Below are positions 42,151 to 51,388 of a stretch of DNA of 64,000 nucleotides, one piece after another. Below the pieces are notes generated by a model. That model saw only the letters and a program-made list of their open reading frames with translations, was not told the origin of the DNA and made no database searches. Both the position numbers and the translations under genes were made by a program. The DNA lies in the NCBI GenBank assembly GCA_022707885.1, contig JAKIZT010000006.1:1-64000 (forward strand), read 5' to 3'. This DNA is from Caldisericales bacterium (lineage in GTDB: Bacteria > Caldisericota > Caldisericia > JAAYUI01). Numbering within the stretch: position 1 is the first letter of the stretch; each line of letters starts with the position of its first letter.

Positions 42151-42398
42151 GATACCCCCACCACATTTCCAATCGTCCTGACAAGGTCGGGAACAAGATC
42201 AAGGCGACCTATTGCCGCAAGAAAAGCAAACGCAACCAATATTGTTGCCATTGCCCACCCGGCACATGCCCCCAGAGGGTTGGCAACTGTTTCGTCAGCA
42301 ATCTTTCCCAGCGCGGCCCTCAACCTGGGGATAAAAAACGGGCCTGGAATATCAATTCCCGGCCTGGCCCTGCCTACCTCGTTCTCAAAATTGTCCAC
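42147..42398 (-). CDS. Small single-pass membrane protein, possible anti-sigma partner
   Basis: 83 residues: a cytoplasmic stretch of about 45 residues, one membrane helix (about 48-66) and a short tail. Its start overlaps the end of the ECF sigma gene by 14 bases. Position and layout would suit a minimal membrane anti-sigma factor, but no zinc motif or known anti-sigma domain is visible, so this is only a hypothesis. Confidence 0.55.
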   Translation of the reverse strand: MDNFENEVGRARPGIDIPGPFFIPRLRAALGKIADETVANPLGACAGWAMATILVAFAFLAAIGRLDLVPDLVRTIGNVVGVS

Positions 42399-42891
42399 CT
42401 AATCTCCTTTTTATCATCTCCTTGGCCTTGTGTATCCTTGACTTTACGGTTCCCTGCGGGACACCAAGGATCCTCGCAATCGCGTCTGTTGGCATGTCGT
42501 CAAAATAAAGCATCGTCAACGGGAGCCTGAATAGTGCCGGAAGTTCCATGATCGCCTCTCTTATGTCCAGGATAGTCTCCGGCTCGTTTTCTTTGCTCCA
42601 CTCCTCAACAGGGTCAGCCTGTGGCCTTCTTTTTCTGAGTCTGTCAATCGAAAGGTTCCTGGAGATTTTGGAAACCCAGAGGTCAAAAGGCACCCCGTCC
42701 TTGAGACCCCGGATTCCGACAAAGGCCCTGAGAAAAGCCTCCTGGGCCACATCCTCAGCCTCGTCCCTGTTTCCAAGGACATAAAAGGCAATTTTTGCGA
42801 CCCTCTCCTTGCAGGAGTCGGCAAGCCTGATAAAAGCCTCCTGGTCGCCATTTTTTGCCAGATGAACGAGTTTGTTGTATTCATCTTCCAT
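42385..42891 (-). CDS. ECF-type RNA polymerase sigma factor
   Basis: 168 residues. Region 2 (NRDEAEDVAQEAFLRAF, about 40-56) and region 4 with its helix-turn-helix (PTDAIARILGVPQGTVKSRIHKAKE, about 130-155) are clear; no region 3. RpoE/SigW-like. ATG 42891 is preceded in frame by GTG 42897; both lie near GAAGG. Follows dnaB by 50 bp and heads a series of membrane-protein genes, its probable signalling partners. Confidence 0.88.
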   Translation of the reverse strand: MEDEYNKLVHLAKNGDQEAFIRLADSCKERVAKIAFYVLGNRDEAEDVAQEAFLRAFVGIRGLKDGVPFDLWVSKISRNLSIDRLRKRRPQADPVEEWSKENEPETILDIREAIMELPALFRLPLTMLYFDDMPTDAIARILGVPQGTVKSRIHKAKEMIKRRLGGQF

Positions 42892-42941
42892 CCCCACAGT
42901 GCCTTCAACAACTCAAACGCAAAAGTGGGGTGTGCGGTTCA

Positions 42942-44282
42942 TCAGATTTCGAAATCGTTGCCGTCGGGTGCGGCAAGGCTCTCGAACCTCGTAAACTGGC
43001 GAAGAAACTTCAGCTTGATGACACCCACCGGGCCGTTTCTCTGCTTCGCAAGCACAAGGTCGATAATGTTGAGGTCGCGCTCTTTTTGTGCTTCAGGGTG
43101 CGAGAGGAACATTACAACATCGGCGTCCTGCTCGATTGAACCAGATTCCCTGAGGTCTGAAAGAACAGGGCGACGGTCCTGCCTCTGCTCTACCGACCTT
43201 GAAAGCTGGGACTGGACAACAACCGGTATGTTGAGTTCCCTTGCCAGTGCCTTGAGTGAACGCGTCATCTGGGAGATTTCCTGCACCCTGTTTTCAGTTT
43301 TCTGCGGCGTCCTGAGCAGCTGGAGGTAGTCCACAATTATCATGCCTATATTGGCCTCTTTTGCCAGTTTTCTGGCTTTTGCCCTAAGCTCCAGCACCGA
43401 AAGATCAAACGAATCGTCAATATATATCGGGGCATTGTAGAGTTCGCTCATGACATGGCCAATGCGCGGCCAGGCATCATCACCAAGCATGCCCCTTCTC
43501 ATGTCGGAAGCATTCACTCTGGCCTCGCTGGCGATCATGCGCTCCACAAGCTGTTCCTTTGACATTTCAAGCGAGAAGATGGCCACGGGTTTGCCAGAGC
43601 GTAATGCGGCATTGCACGCCATATTCAGACCCAAGCTGGATTTTCCGACAGAAGGCCTTGCGGCAAGGATGATAAGATCAGATGTCTGGAACCCTGCAGT
43701 CAGCTTGTCCAGATCATAGAATCCAGAAGCAAGCCCTGTTATGCCGGCTTTTGTTTTTGAGAGTGCCTCAAGCCTCTTCAATACTGGGCCCAGCAAGTCC
43801 CTGATATGCGAAAAAGTGCTCTTGTGAGCAGCCGCTTCAAAGAGGAGTTTCTCGGCGCTGTCAATGAGTTCATCTGCCTTTACGCCATCCTGATAGGCAT
43901 TCGACGTGAGTATTCCACCAACCTCGATGACCTTTCTTAGAAGCGATTTTTCCCTGACTATCTGGGAGTAGTACCCAAGATCGGCGGCAGTTGGCAGGGC
44001 TGTTGTGAGCTCTGACAGATATTCAATTCCACCGGCCTTTTCAAGTTTTTTGTCCTGCTTGAGCTTCTCTGCAATGGCAAGGTAGTCAACAGGCTTGCCG
44101 CCTTCGTACTGCTCAAGGATCGCCCCGTACAAAATTTTATGGCGTGGTTCATAGAAATCTTCAGGCGAAGTTATCCAGTCGGTCACCTGGGGGATCGCCG
44201 AAGCGTCCATCATGATGCCCGAGAGTATCGCCTGTTCCATATCAAGCGCGAATGGCGGGAGTCTGGGTTCAACTGAAAGCAT
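42942..44282 (-). CDS. dnaB: Replicative DNA helicase
   Basis: Unwinds DNA at the replication fork. 446 residues: N-terminal DnaB domain (about 8-110, with the MEQAILSGIM opening) and RecA-like domain with Walker A ARPSVGKSS near residue 208 and the MIIVDYLQLL Walker B near 310. No intein. ATG 44282 lies ten bases after TATAAT (promoter 44293-44319), so the mRNA has almost no leader and no Shine-Dalgarno. Confidence 0.95.
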   Translation of the reverse strand: MLSVEPRLPPFALDMEQAILSGIMMDASAIPQVTDWITSPEDFYEPRHKILYGAILEQYEGGKPVDYLAIAEKLKQDKKLEKAGGIEYLSELTTALPTAADLGYYSQIVREKSLLRKVIEVGGILTSNAYQDGVKADELIDSAEKLLFEAAAHKSTFSHIRDLLGPVLKRLEALSKTKAGITGLASGFYDLDKLTAGFQTSDLIILAARPSVGKSSLGLNMACNAALRSGKPVAIFSLEMSKEQLVERMIASEARVNASDMRRGMLGDDAWPRIGHVMSELYNAPIYIDDSFDLSVLELRAKARKLAKEANIGMIIVDYLQLLRTPQKTENRVQEISQMTRSLKALARELNIPVVVQSQLSRSVEQRQDRRPVLSDLRESGSIEQDADVVMFLSHPEAQKERDLNIIDLVLAKQRNGPVGVIKLKFLRQFTRFESLAAPDGNDFEI

Positions 44283-44292
44283 AATATAAGAT

Positions 44293-44319
44293 ATTATAGC
44301 TTGTGGTCTCCCTTTTCAA
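44293..44319 (-). promoter_or_regulatory. Promoter of dnaB
   Basis: Read leftward: TTGAAA (44319-44314), 15 bp, TATAAT (44298-44293), ten bases before the ATG. It is back-to-back with the methyltransferase promoter. Confidence 0.55.
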
Positions 44320-44331
44320 CCAGCCTGTTCG

Positions 44332-44360
44332 TTGCATTTAGCAATGCAAGGAATTACATT
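44332..44360 (+). promoter_or_regulatory. Leaderless promoter of the methyltransferase gene
   Basis: TTGCAT (44332-44337), exactly 17 bp, TACATT (44355-44360), five bases before ATG 44366. Confidence 0.65.
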
Positions 44361-44365
44361 AGAAC

Positions 44366-45109
44366 ATGAAAATGGACTGGATAAATAACTACTTTGATGA
44401 AACATACGCGAAATATTTTCTAGAATCTGTTGATGAGGAAAGGACTTCTTCACAGGTCGCCTTCATAGAGAACGTCCTTGGCATATCGCCTCCCTGTGAA
44501 GTTGCAGATTTCTGCTGTGGCATTGGAAGACACACGATAGAATTTGCAAAGAGGGGATACCTCTCTGTTGGCTACGATTTCAACGACTACTATGTAAATC
44601 GTGCCTCCCAGCAGGCGCTGGACTGTGGGCTTGTGTCTGCGTTCTTTTTCAAGCAGGACATGAGAAATTTTCAGGAAGAGGGCCTGTTTGATGTCGCATG
44701 CTGCCTTTGGGTTTCATTCGGATACTTTGATGACGAGACAAACAGGGACATTTTCTTCAGGATGGTAAGATCGCTACGGTCTGGCGGAAAATTTTTCATG
44801 GACCTGGAAAACAGGGAATACATCCTGAAAAACTTCATCCACGAGAAGTGGAGGACAAAAGACGAGACAGTCATCCTTGAGAGAAACAAGTTTGATCCGG
44901 AAACAAGCAGGATAAAGTGCAACAGGACAATCATTGAAAACGGCACGAAGAAAATCTATACACGCCATGTCAGGATGTACACTGCAACAGAGATAATCCA
45001 GCTTGCAAAAGCAAGCGGCCTCCAGGAAATAAAACTTCTTGGGGACTGGGACGGAAAACCATACGGACTCCAGACCCAGCGCATGATACTCACAGGGAGA
45101 CTGCCATGA
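44366..45109 (+). CDS. Class I SAM-dependent methyltransferase
   Basis: 247 residues. The SAM-binding motif I is VADFCCGIGRHTIEFAKRG (about 46-64), followed by GYDFNDYYV (motif II acidic residue) and DVACCLWVSFGYF (motif IV). A C-terminal segment resembles small-molecule methyltransferases. Substrate unknown. Leaderless start at ATG 44366; overlaps the next gene by four bases. Confidence 0.82.
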   Translation: MKMDWINNYFDETYAKYFLESVDEERTSSQVAFIENVLGISPPCEVADFCCGIGRHTIEFAKRGYLSVGYDFNDYYVNRASQQALDCGLVSAFFFKQDMRNFQEEGLFDVACCLWVSFGYFDDETNRDIFFRMVRSLRSGGKFFMDLENREYILKNFIHEKWRTKDETVILERNKFDPETSRIKCNRTIIENGTKKIYTRHVRMYTATEIIQLAKASGLQEIKLLGDWDGKPYGLQTQRMILTGRLP

Positions 45110-47658
45110 AACGAATACTTGCCATTGCCACTGCTCTGGTAACAATCTTTCCATATTGTCCATCCAGCTTCAGCTCGTCATCGGGTACAAATGGTGTCTG
45201 GGTGGAAGATGCCCAGATGTCCTGCGCAGGGACTTATGATTCATACTGCACCTTTGCCTCTGGTTTTGATCCTGAAGCCTCAAACTCGACTTGTCTCTCT
45301 ATCGACTACAAACCAGGCGGGCAAGGAACAAAACTCACACCAGATTCGAAATATCTGCCCATAGAATTCATAGTCGATTCAAAAAACATCTGCTCTTTCG
45401 AGGAACTCTGGCTTTCATGGTCAGTTGTTGGCGAGAAACCAGAAGTTGTCTTTGAGACGGAAAACCTCAACATCCAGTCGCCAAAAACACAAAACAGGCG
45501 ATCAACTTTCATTGAAAAAGGCAATTCGTACGGAAACGGTTTCCAGTGGGAACGCTTCGGGGTTCCGGAAGGAATGGATTATGGGCTGCCAGCCAGGTAC
45601 AAACTGAGGATGCTCATTGACGCATCAAAACCTTTCAAAATAAAAATCGATGCCCTTTACATCGGCAACGGCAAATGGAGGCCACAGGATTCTAAACCGG
45701 AGTTTGCACCTGAAACTTTTTATACCGAAAAGGTAATGTTCTGGACATTGCCGATTACATCAACTTTCAAAAATACCCTGCAACCACCAAAATCCTCCAT
45801 CATTTCCGAAATCGACATAAATGTAATAAAGGACCAATCAGAACCATTCGTCCTTGCCATCACTGGTGGAGTAAACCTGGGTGATGTGGAGATTTCCCTC
45901 AACAAACCGCTGGTTTCAGGAAATATACAGGCAAATGTTGAATTCTTCACCATCTCCTACATGAAAAAACGGTTCAATATCAACGGGCCGGTCAGCGAAA
46001 AAGTTGAAGTGGCCGAGTATGTCTCAAAAGGGTCAAAGCTTGTGATACCAGAAGGCAGGACAGGCTTTTTCTGGCTAAAATTCAGCTTGCCAGAGGAATT
46101 TAAGGAAGGAACATTCAAGGGGCTCATGAAGATCAAGAATACTGCAACTGAAGACCTCTACCTGCCCATCAACCTGAGGGCATGGAATTTTGATCTCCCC
46201 AAAAATCCTGAATGCCTTATGTTCCAGGCCACAAACCACATCAAGCTGGTCCAAAAAGGAAAAGTTTCCCCTGATGATGGCTGGAAACGCTACAAATCGG
46301 ACTTTGATGAAATGGCATCAAGGGGCGTAAATTCAGTTGTTTTGCCGGTACCACTTGTCTCCGATCCGCCATACATGCCAGACCTGCCAAGACTGGAAAA
46401 TCTTGCAAAAATGGCCTCATCATCGGGATTCAACAGGTTCTTCATGGACATCACCGAGGCCTACGGGTTGGCAAAAAAATCGATTCCAAAAGAGCTTAAA
46501 TCCGAGCTTTCAAGGTCGCTTGAAGAGTCGCTGTCGGCCATAAGGAAGATTGGTCTTGAACCTGTAATCTACATGGGGAAAACCACAAGCGAACTCGATG
46601 AAAACCAGAAAGAAATGTTTTCCATAGCCACATCCATCAACGCCCCGCCAAGAACTGCCTGCCACTTCACATTGTGGCCGGGCCAGCCCCAGGTTGACTT
46701 CCCGATAATTGACTGGACAGTCATTGACTATACAGTCACCCAACAGCAGGGGAAACTCCCCGAAGGTGTGATCGTCAATTTCCAGCCATCGCCCCACTGG
46801 GGAATGGGGCACCAGTCGAGAATTTTTGCCGGTGCCTACGCTTATGCCCATGACCTGAAATATCTTTCTTTCGGCAACTACCAGCAATATTACGGAGACC
46901 CCTTCAACGATTTTGACCAGATGCTTGGCGATGGCTCCTACACGCCAGGCGACTCGATGTGGACTTATGTCAACGAATCGTACAACGTCTTCCATTCCAT
47001 CAGGTGGGAGTGTCTGCTGGAGGGCCTTAAAGACAGACAGTTGCTTGATTTATTGAATGCAAAAATGATGGTGTCCAGGGGTGATCCAGCAGTCAAAGCG
47101 GGTTCTCTCATGGCAGAAGCCCTTGAAACCGGAAACTGGCAATCATTGAGACTGCTTTCGCTTGTCCTTGATCCTGCAAAAATGGCATTGTTCAGAGAAA
47201 AAGTGATTGGATTCATTTCATGGCTCTCCGGCGGTGAAAAAGTTGCGCCTTTCAAGACATCATATAAAATAGATTTTGTGGTCGGCTCCAAAGAATTGAG
47301 GTTTGGGGAAGAAAAGCTCCAGATGACTGTCGGGCCCAAAATAATCGGCGGCTCAACATACATACCGGCAAGGTATCTGGTTGAGCCCCTGGGCGGAAAA
47401 GCTTTATGGGATGCCAAAACAAAAACAGTTTCGCTGGTTGCAGTTTCAAAACATGTGAATCTCGTGATAAATTCAAAAAAAGCCATTGTTGATACGGAGG
47501 AGGTCACTTTGACAAATGCTCCGCTCATTGTCGACGGAAGGACCCTCATCCCACTCAGGGCAGCTTCAACCCTGCTTGGATTTGGGGTCGAGTGGGACGC
47601 ACAAACCAGAACAGCCACAATAATTGCAGGATCAAAAGAAATCTATCTGGGGCAATGA
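45106..47658 (+). CDS. Secreted DUF4091-like protein with copper-amine-oxidase-N domain
   Basis: 850 residues. Signal peptide (about 1-26), beta-rich N-terminal half, a central TIM-barrel-like region (about 380-690) that resembles DUF4091/GH123-type glycosidases (including the late EGLKDRQLLDLL motif), and a C-terminal copper amine oxidase N-like domain (about 735-850; YIPARYLVEPLGG and LIPLRAASTLLGF repeats) that usually acts as a wall- or polymer-binding module. Substrate unknown. Overlaps both neighbours. Confidence 0.65.
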   Translation: MKRILAIATALVTIFPYCPSSFSSSSGTNGVWVEDAQMSCAGTYDSYCTFASGFDPEASNSTCLSIDYKPGGQGTKLTPDSKYLPIEFIVDSKNICSFEELWLSWSVVGEKPEVVFETENLNIQSPKTQNRRSTFIEKGNSYGNGFQWERFGVPEGMDYGLPARYKLRMLIDASKPFKIKIDALYIGNGKWRPQDSKPEFAPETFYTEKVMFWTLPITSTFKNTLQPPKSSIISEIDINVIKDQSEPFVLAITGGVNLGDVEISLNKPLVSGNIQANVEFFTISYMKKRFNINGPVSEKVEVAEYVSKGSKLVIPEGRTGFFWLKFSLPEEFKEGTFKGLMKIKNTATEDLYLPINLRAWNFDLPKNPECLMFQATNHIKLVQKGKVSPDDGWKRYKSDFDEMASRGVNSVVLPVPLVSDPPYMPDLPRLENLAKMASSSGFNRFFMDITEAYGLAKKSIPKELKSELSRSLEESLSAIRKIGLEPVIYMGKTTSELDENQKEMFSIATSINAPPRTACHFTLWPGQPQVDFPIIDWTVIDYTVTQQQGKLPEGVIVNFQPSPHWGMGHQSRIFAGAYAYAHDLKYLSFGNYQQYYGDPFNDFDQMLGDGSYTPGDSMWTYVNESYNVFHSIRWECLLEGLKDRQLLDLLNAKMMVSRGDPAVKAGSLMAEALETGNWQSLRLLSLVLDPAKMALFREKVIGFISWLSGGEKVAPFKTSYKIDFVVGSKELRFGEEKLQMTVGPKIIGGSTYIPARYLVEPLGGKALWDAKTKTVSLVAVSKHVNLVINSKKAIVDTEEVTLTNAPLIVDGRTLIPLRAASTLLGFGVEWDAQTRTATIIAGSKEIYLGQ

Positions 47659-50600
47659 TAGACTTCTACAAAACCATATCTGCAATTGATCCATCACTCG
47701 AAATTGACAAGTTTGTCGCCAAGACGCTTGAAGTGGCCTGTTCCACAATGGGTTTCATGTCAGGTGTTGTCATTCCAACAAGTCCAGAAATCGGGCCAGT
47801 TGTCCATTACAACATACCCAATGATGCCATGGAGATAATTCGCTCATGGCAAAATGAGTCCCAGAGGGACGAGAATTTCGATTTTTGGGACGAACCGATG
47901 ATCCGAAGGCCAATGGACAAACTGGCAAAGCTCTACGGAATCAAGGGTGCTGTAATACTTCCCCTGAGTGTCTCCAATCTGATTCTTGGAGACCTCATAA
48001 TGTTCGACACAAGAAGACGCACTCCCACCAACGATGAAAAGATAATGCTGGAACACATTAGAACACTGCTTTCCATAACAATGGCCAACGAATCCAGGAG
48101 ATACAAAACCAGGTTTGATCCTGACATACACGAAAGGCTCTTCAGGGGTGTTGCAAACGCCACCAACAGGCTAATGACAAAGGGCCCGCTCGAAGAGGCA
48201 CTCTCCCAGACAATAGGCGTACTCGGTGAATCAACAGATATAGGCATGGTAAATCTTAGCCAGCTCACAAAAGATGAAGAATCTGGCAAAATAGTTATTT
48301 CTGTGCTGGGTGAATGGCGAAAGAACAAGCCAAATAATACACAACAAAATAAACGCATTGCCATAATCCAGCCTGACTTTGAGCAATTTTTTAATAGCCT
48401 GTCTCAAGGGAAGACAATAAAAAGACTAGTCAGGGAGCTGCCTGACAGGGAAAAGCTATTTTTTGAAGAAAGGGAAATCTCTTCTTTTATTGTAGTGCCA
48501 ATATTTGTTGATAAAAAGTTTTGGGGTGGAATAAGTTTCAGTGACTTCAACTATGAGAGGACCTGGAGAAAAAGCGACGAATCAATACTGGAAACCATGG
48601 CTGCAACAATTGGGACCTTCATTGACAACAAACGCAATGAAGAAAAGCTGGAAAGAAGGGAATCCGAGAACAGGGCAATTCTAAGGGCAATTCCAGAAAT
48701 GATCTTCAGGGTGGATTTTTCAGGAAAGCTCATTGATTATAAGGCAGACAATGCAAGTGATCTGATAATGCCCATTGATGCAAAAGGAAAGGCCCTTGAA
48801 GAAATCCTGCCAGAAGACATTGCTAAAATAACGAGGGAGAACCTTGAAAAAGCGATAGTTGAAGGTGCCACAAAAATCTACCAGTACTCGGTGGACACAA
48901 ACAACAAAACAATATACAGGGAAGCCAGGGCTGTTCCTTACAGCAATGACCAGGTGCTTATTTTGGCCCACGATATCACAGAACAAAAAGAATTTATGGC
49001 CCAACTCGAAGAGGCCAAAAAAATGGCCGAGGAAGCAAACAGGGCAAAAAGCGAATTTCTGGCAAACATGTCGCATGAAATCAGAACCCCGCTGAACGCA
49101 CTGCTTGGTTTTGTCGAGCTCCTTGAGAGGAATGCAAATTCACCTGAATCTGGCAACTACCTCTCGGCTATCACAACGGCAGCAAACGCCATCAACACAA
49201 TCACCGCAGACATTTTGGATATTACAAAAATAGAGGCGGGGAAACTGAAACTTTCACTTGTTCCAGGTAGTATCAAGAATGTTGTGGAAGAATCTGTTTT
49301 GTTGGTAAAACCAAAAGCTGAACTCTCAAAAAATTCAATAGAAGTAGAATTTGGAGCTGGCTCTGACAAGATCTGCCTCATTGATTCGCCAAAGCTAAGA
49401 CAAGTAATGGTGAATCTGCTTGACAATGCAGCAAAATTCACAAAAAAGGGTCACATTGAAATCAAGGTGGCGGTAAAGAAAGAGACTAAATCAAAAATTG
49501 ATTACGAGATTTCAGTAAGCGATACCGGCATAGGAATCCCTGGGGAGATGAGGGAAAAAATATTCCAGGCATTCATGCAAGTTGATGGGTCATATTCCAG
49601 GCGTTTTGGCGGAACAGGGCTCGGCCTTGCGATCACAAGAGGAATCCTGGATGCAATGGGCGGAACGATAAAGGCAATAGAAAATGAAAAAAATGGAACC
49701 ACGTTCATAATAGGCCTCTCACTATCAAAAGCTGAAGGTGCCACTATACAAAATATTCAAACACCGGTCAGGGCATTCTTGCACATCGGCTCCCCGGAAT
49801 TGAAAGAGCTTGTTGCAAATCTCCTAACAAAAATCGGTATAACAGTTGAGGAGTCAATTTGGGCCGAGGGATCAGGATTAATCATTACAGAAAACGCCCA
49901 AAATGATGAACAGTCTGAGAAATGGTCAAAAGAGTGCAACGTGCTAATAGTAGGAAAAGATATTCCATATTTCACCAGTGATGGATCAAACAAAGATGAT
50001 TTCATAAAATCAATCTATTTTTCTCTCGCAAAATTCTACCCATGGAACTATGAAACAGCATTAAAGATTATCGAGGATAAAAAAATTCTGCTGGTCGAAG
50101 ACAACAAGATGAACATTGCCCTCCTGGAAGAAATTTCCAAAACAATCCATTGCGAAATGGTTTCTGCAACTTCTAGCCTTGCTGCTGTCAATCTGGCACT
50201 CAAAAACCATTTTGATATTTGCCTGATGGACATCCAGATGCCCGACTTGTCCGGGCTGGACGCAACAATGCAGATAAGATACAACGAAGACAAGGAGCAT
50301 GGACCCAGATTGCCAATCATAGCTTTGACAGCTTTTGCCACCGAAGACGACAAAAAGAAATGCCTCGAAGGCGGGATGGACGGTTACCTGTCAAAACCAA
50401 TAAAAATAGCGGACTTGGTTACAGGAATGGCACAGGCAATCTCAAAAATCAGCCCTGAATCAAAAAAAGATGCCCTGTCATGTTTATCTGAAAAGCTGTT
50501 GATAGAAAAAACCAGATTAAAAGAGATGATGGCGGAATATATCACAGGAAGCCTAAAAAACATCAAAGAAATAAAACAACACATACAGGAAAACGATCTC

Positions 50601-50789
50601 AAAAAAGCATCGAAATGCGCCCATGAAATAAAAGGGATGGCTTATGATGAAAATCTTTTTAGAATAATCACTGATCTTGAATCATCATTGAGACTGGAAG
50701 ACAAAACAGAATCGTCAGAAAATACTGAAATACTCGAAAAGGAGCTAAAAAACTTCAGCAATCGTTTGGGAATCAAAACCGAGAGCTAA
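47655..50789 (+). CDS. Hybrid sensor histidine kinase with GAF, PAS, REC and HPt domains
   Basis: 1044 residues, no membrane helices, so a cytoplasmic sensor. In order: GAF-like (about 10-150), second GAF (about 165-325), PAS (about 335-455), HisKA with the phospho-accepting H in MSHEIRTPLN (about 474), HATPase with DTGIGIP and GTGLGLAI, a degenerate receiver-like stretch (about 710-795), a receiver with CLMDIQMP aspartate (about 857), and HPt with AHEIKG (about 989). No cognate DNA-binding regulator is adjacent. ATG 47655 overlaps the upstream stop. Confidence 0.88.
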   Translation: MIDFYKTISAIDPSLEIDKFVAKTLEVACSTMGFMSGVVIPTSPEIGPVVHYNIPNDAMEIIRSWQNESQRDENFDFWDEPMIRRPMDKLAKLYGIKGAVILPLSVSNLILGDLIMFDTRRRTPTNDEKIMLEHIRTLLSITMANESRRYKTRFDPDIHERLFRGVANATNRLMTKGPLEEALSQTIGVLGESTDIGMVNLSQLTKDEESGKIVISVLGEWRKNKPNNTQQNKRIAIIQPDFEQFFNSLSQGKTIKRLVRELPDREKLFFEEREISSFIVVPIFVDKKFWGGISFSDFNYERTWRKSDESILETMAATIGTFIDNKRNEEKLERRESENRAILRAIPEMIFRVDFSGKLIDYKADNASDLIMPIDAKGKALEEILPEDIAKITRENLEKAIVEGATKIYQYSVDTNNKTIYREARAVPYSNDQVLILAHDITEQKEFMAQLEEAKKMAEEANRAKSEFLANMSHEIRTPLNALLGFVELLERNANSPESGNYLSAITTAANAINTITADILDITKIEAGKLKLSLVPGSIKNVVEESVLLVKPKAELSKNSIEVEFGAGSDKICLIDSPKLRQVMVNLLDNAAKFTKKGHIEIKVAVKKETKSKIDYEISVSDTGIGIPGEMREKIFQAFMQVDGSYSRRFGGTGLGLAITRGILDAMGGTIKAIENEKNGTTFIIGLSLSKAEGATIQNIQTPVRAFLHIGSPELKELVANLLTKIGITVEESIWAEGSGLIITENAQNDEQSEKWSKECNVLIVGKDIPYFTSDGSNKDDFIKSIYFSLAKFYPWNYETALKIIEDKKILLVEDNKMNIALLEEISKTIHCEMVSATSSLAAVNLALKNHFDICLMDIQMPDLSGLDATMQIRYNEDKEHGPRLPIIALTAFATEDDKKKCLEGGMDGYLSKPIKIADLVTGMAQAISKISPESKKDALSCLSEKLLIEKTRLKEMMAEYITGSLKNIKEIKQHIQENDLKKASKCAHEIKGMAYDENLFRIITDLESSLRLEDKTESSENTEILEKELKNFSNRLGIKTES

Positions 50790-51170
50790 TCAGCCTATTG
50801 ACTGGATCAGGTCGTAGACTGCCTCAATCGTCTGGCTGGAAATTTTGGAGTTTTGTATAAGCTCCACTAGTTCTTCTTTTCCAATCGACTGATTTTGGTA
50901 GATCTCTTCTGCGGCCCTTCTTGTTCTTCTCTTGGTGGACGGGTAGCGGGTTTTGTCCCTTATCCTGAATAGTTCCTGCAAAGGAATGTTCAGCGATTCA
51001 GAAAGCGCCTGGAGCGTCAAGTCCTTGGGTCTTGCCTTGTCTTTTATTACTTTCCATATTGTTGGCGTAGCCATACTGCAAGACTTGGCAAGTTCTGCAA
51101 AGGTGACTTTCTTTTGCAACCGCTGCTGATTAAGAAACTCTCCTAAAGTCGTCATTGTTTGTTTTGCCAT
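50790..51170 (-). CDS. XRE-family transcriptional regulator
   Basis: 126 residues with an N-terminal Cro/C1-type helix-turn-helix (about 5-65: FAELAKSCSMATPTIWKVIKD) and a helical C-terminal part for oligomerisation. The in-frame TTG at 51179 abuts the -10 box, so ATG 51170 is preferred. It directly follows the convergent kinase gene with no gap. Target unknown. Similar in size and layout to the XRE gene at 55201-55545. Confidence 0.8.
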   Translation of the reverse strand: MAKQTMTTLGEFLNQQRLQKKVTFAELAKSCSMATPTIWKVIKDKARPKDLTLQALSESLNIPLQELFRIRDKTRYPSTKRRTRRAAEEIYQNQSIGKEELVELIQNSKISSQTIEAVYDLIQSIG

Positions 51171-51179
51171 CTTGTTCAA

Positions 51180-51208
51180 ATCCTATACTAACAATTAAAA
51201 AAATGCAA
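51180..51208 (-). promoter_or_regulatory. Near-leaderless promoter of the XRE gene
   Basis: Read leftward: TTGCAT (51208-51203), 17 bp, TAGGAT (51185-51180), nine bases to ATG 51170. Confidence 0.5.
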
Positions 51209-51262
51209 TAGCTAGATATGAACAAAAAAACGACAATCCAATGACAGAATCACCCAGACAAA

Positions 51263-51338
51263 TGGTGGCGAGGGTGGGAATCGGACCCACGACACCGCGG
51301 GTATGAGCCGCGTGCTCTGACCGCTGAGCTACCTCGCC
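51263..51338 (-). tRNA. tRNA with anticodon CAT (Met, elongator type)
   Basis: 76 nt including an encoded CCA. Acceptor GGCGAGG/CCTCGCC, anticodon stem CGCGG/CCGCG with loop CTCATAC, T stem GTGGG/CCCAC. The fully paired first acceptor base pair argues against initiator tRNA; the Ile2 (lysidine) type cannot be excluded. The T loop reads TCCGATT, so the position usually T55 is C, which is unusual. Confidence 0.93.
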
Positions 51339-51355
51339 CTAATGCACTCCAAAAA

Positions 51356-51383
51356 ATGTTAATGAAATCTATGCGAAACACAA
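51356..51383 (-). promoter_or_regulatory. Promoter of the tRNA gene
   Basis: Read leftward: TTGTGT (51383-51378), 16 bp, TAACAT (51361-51356); predicted start about 10 bases before the mature 5' end. Confidence 0.45.
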
Positions 51384-51388
51384 GGGCT

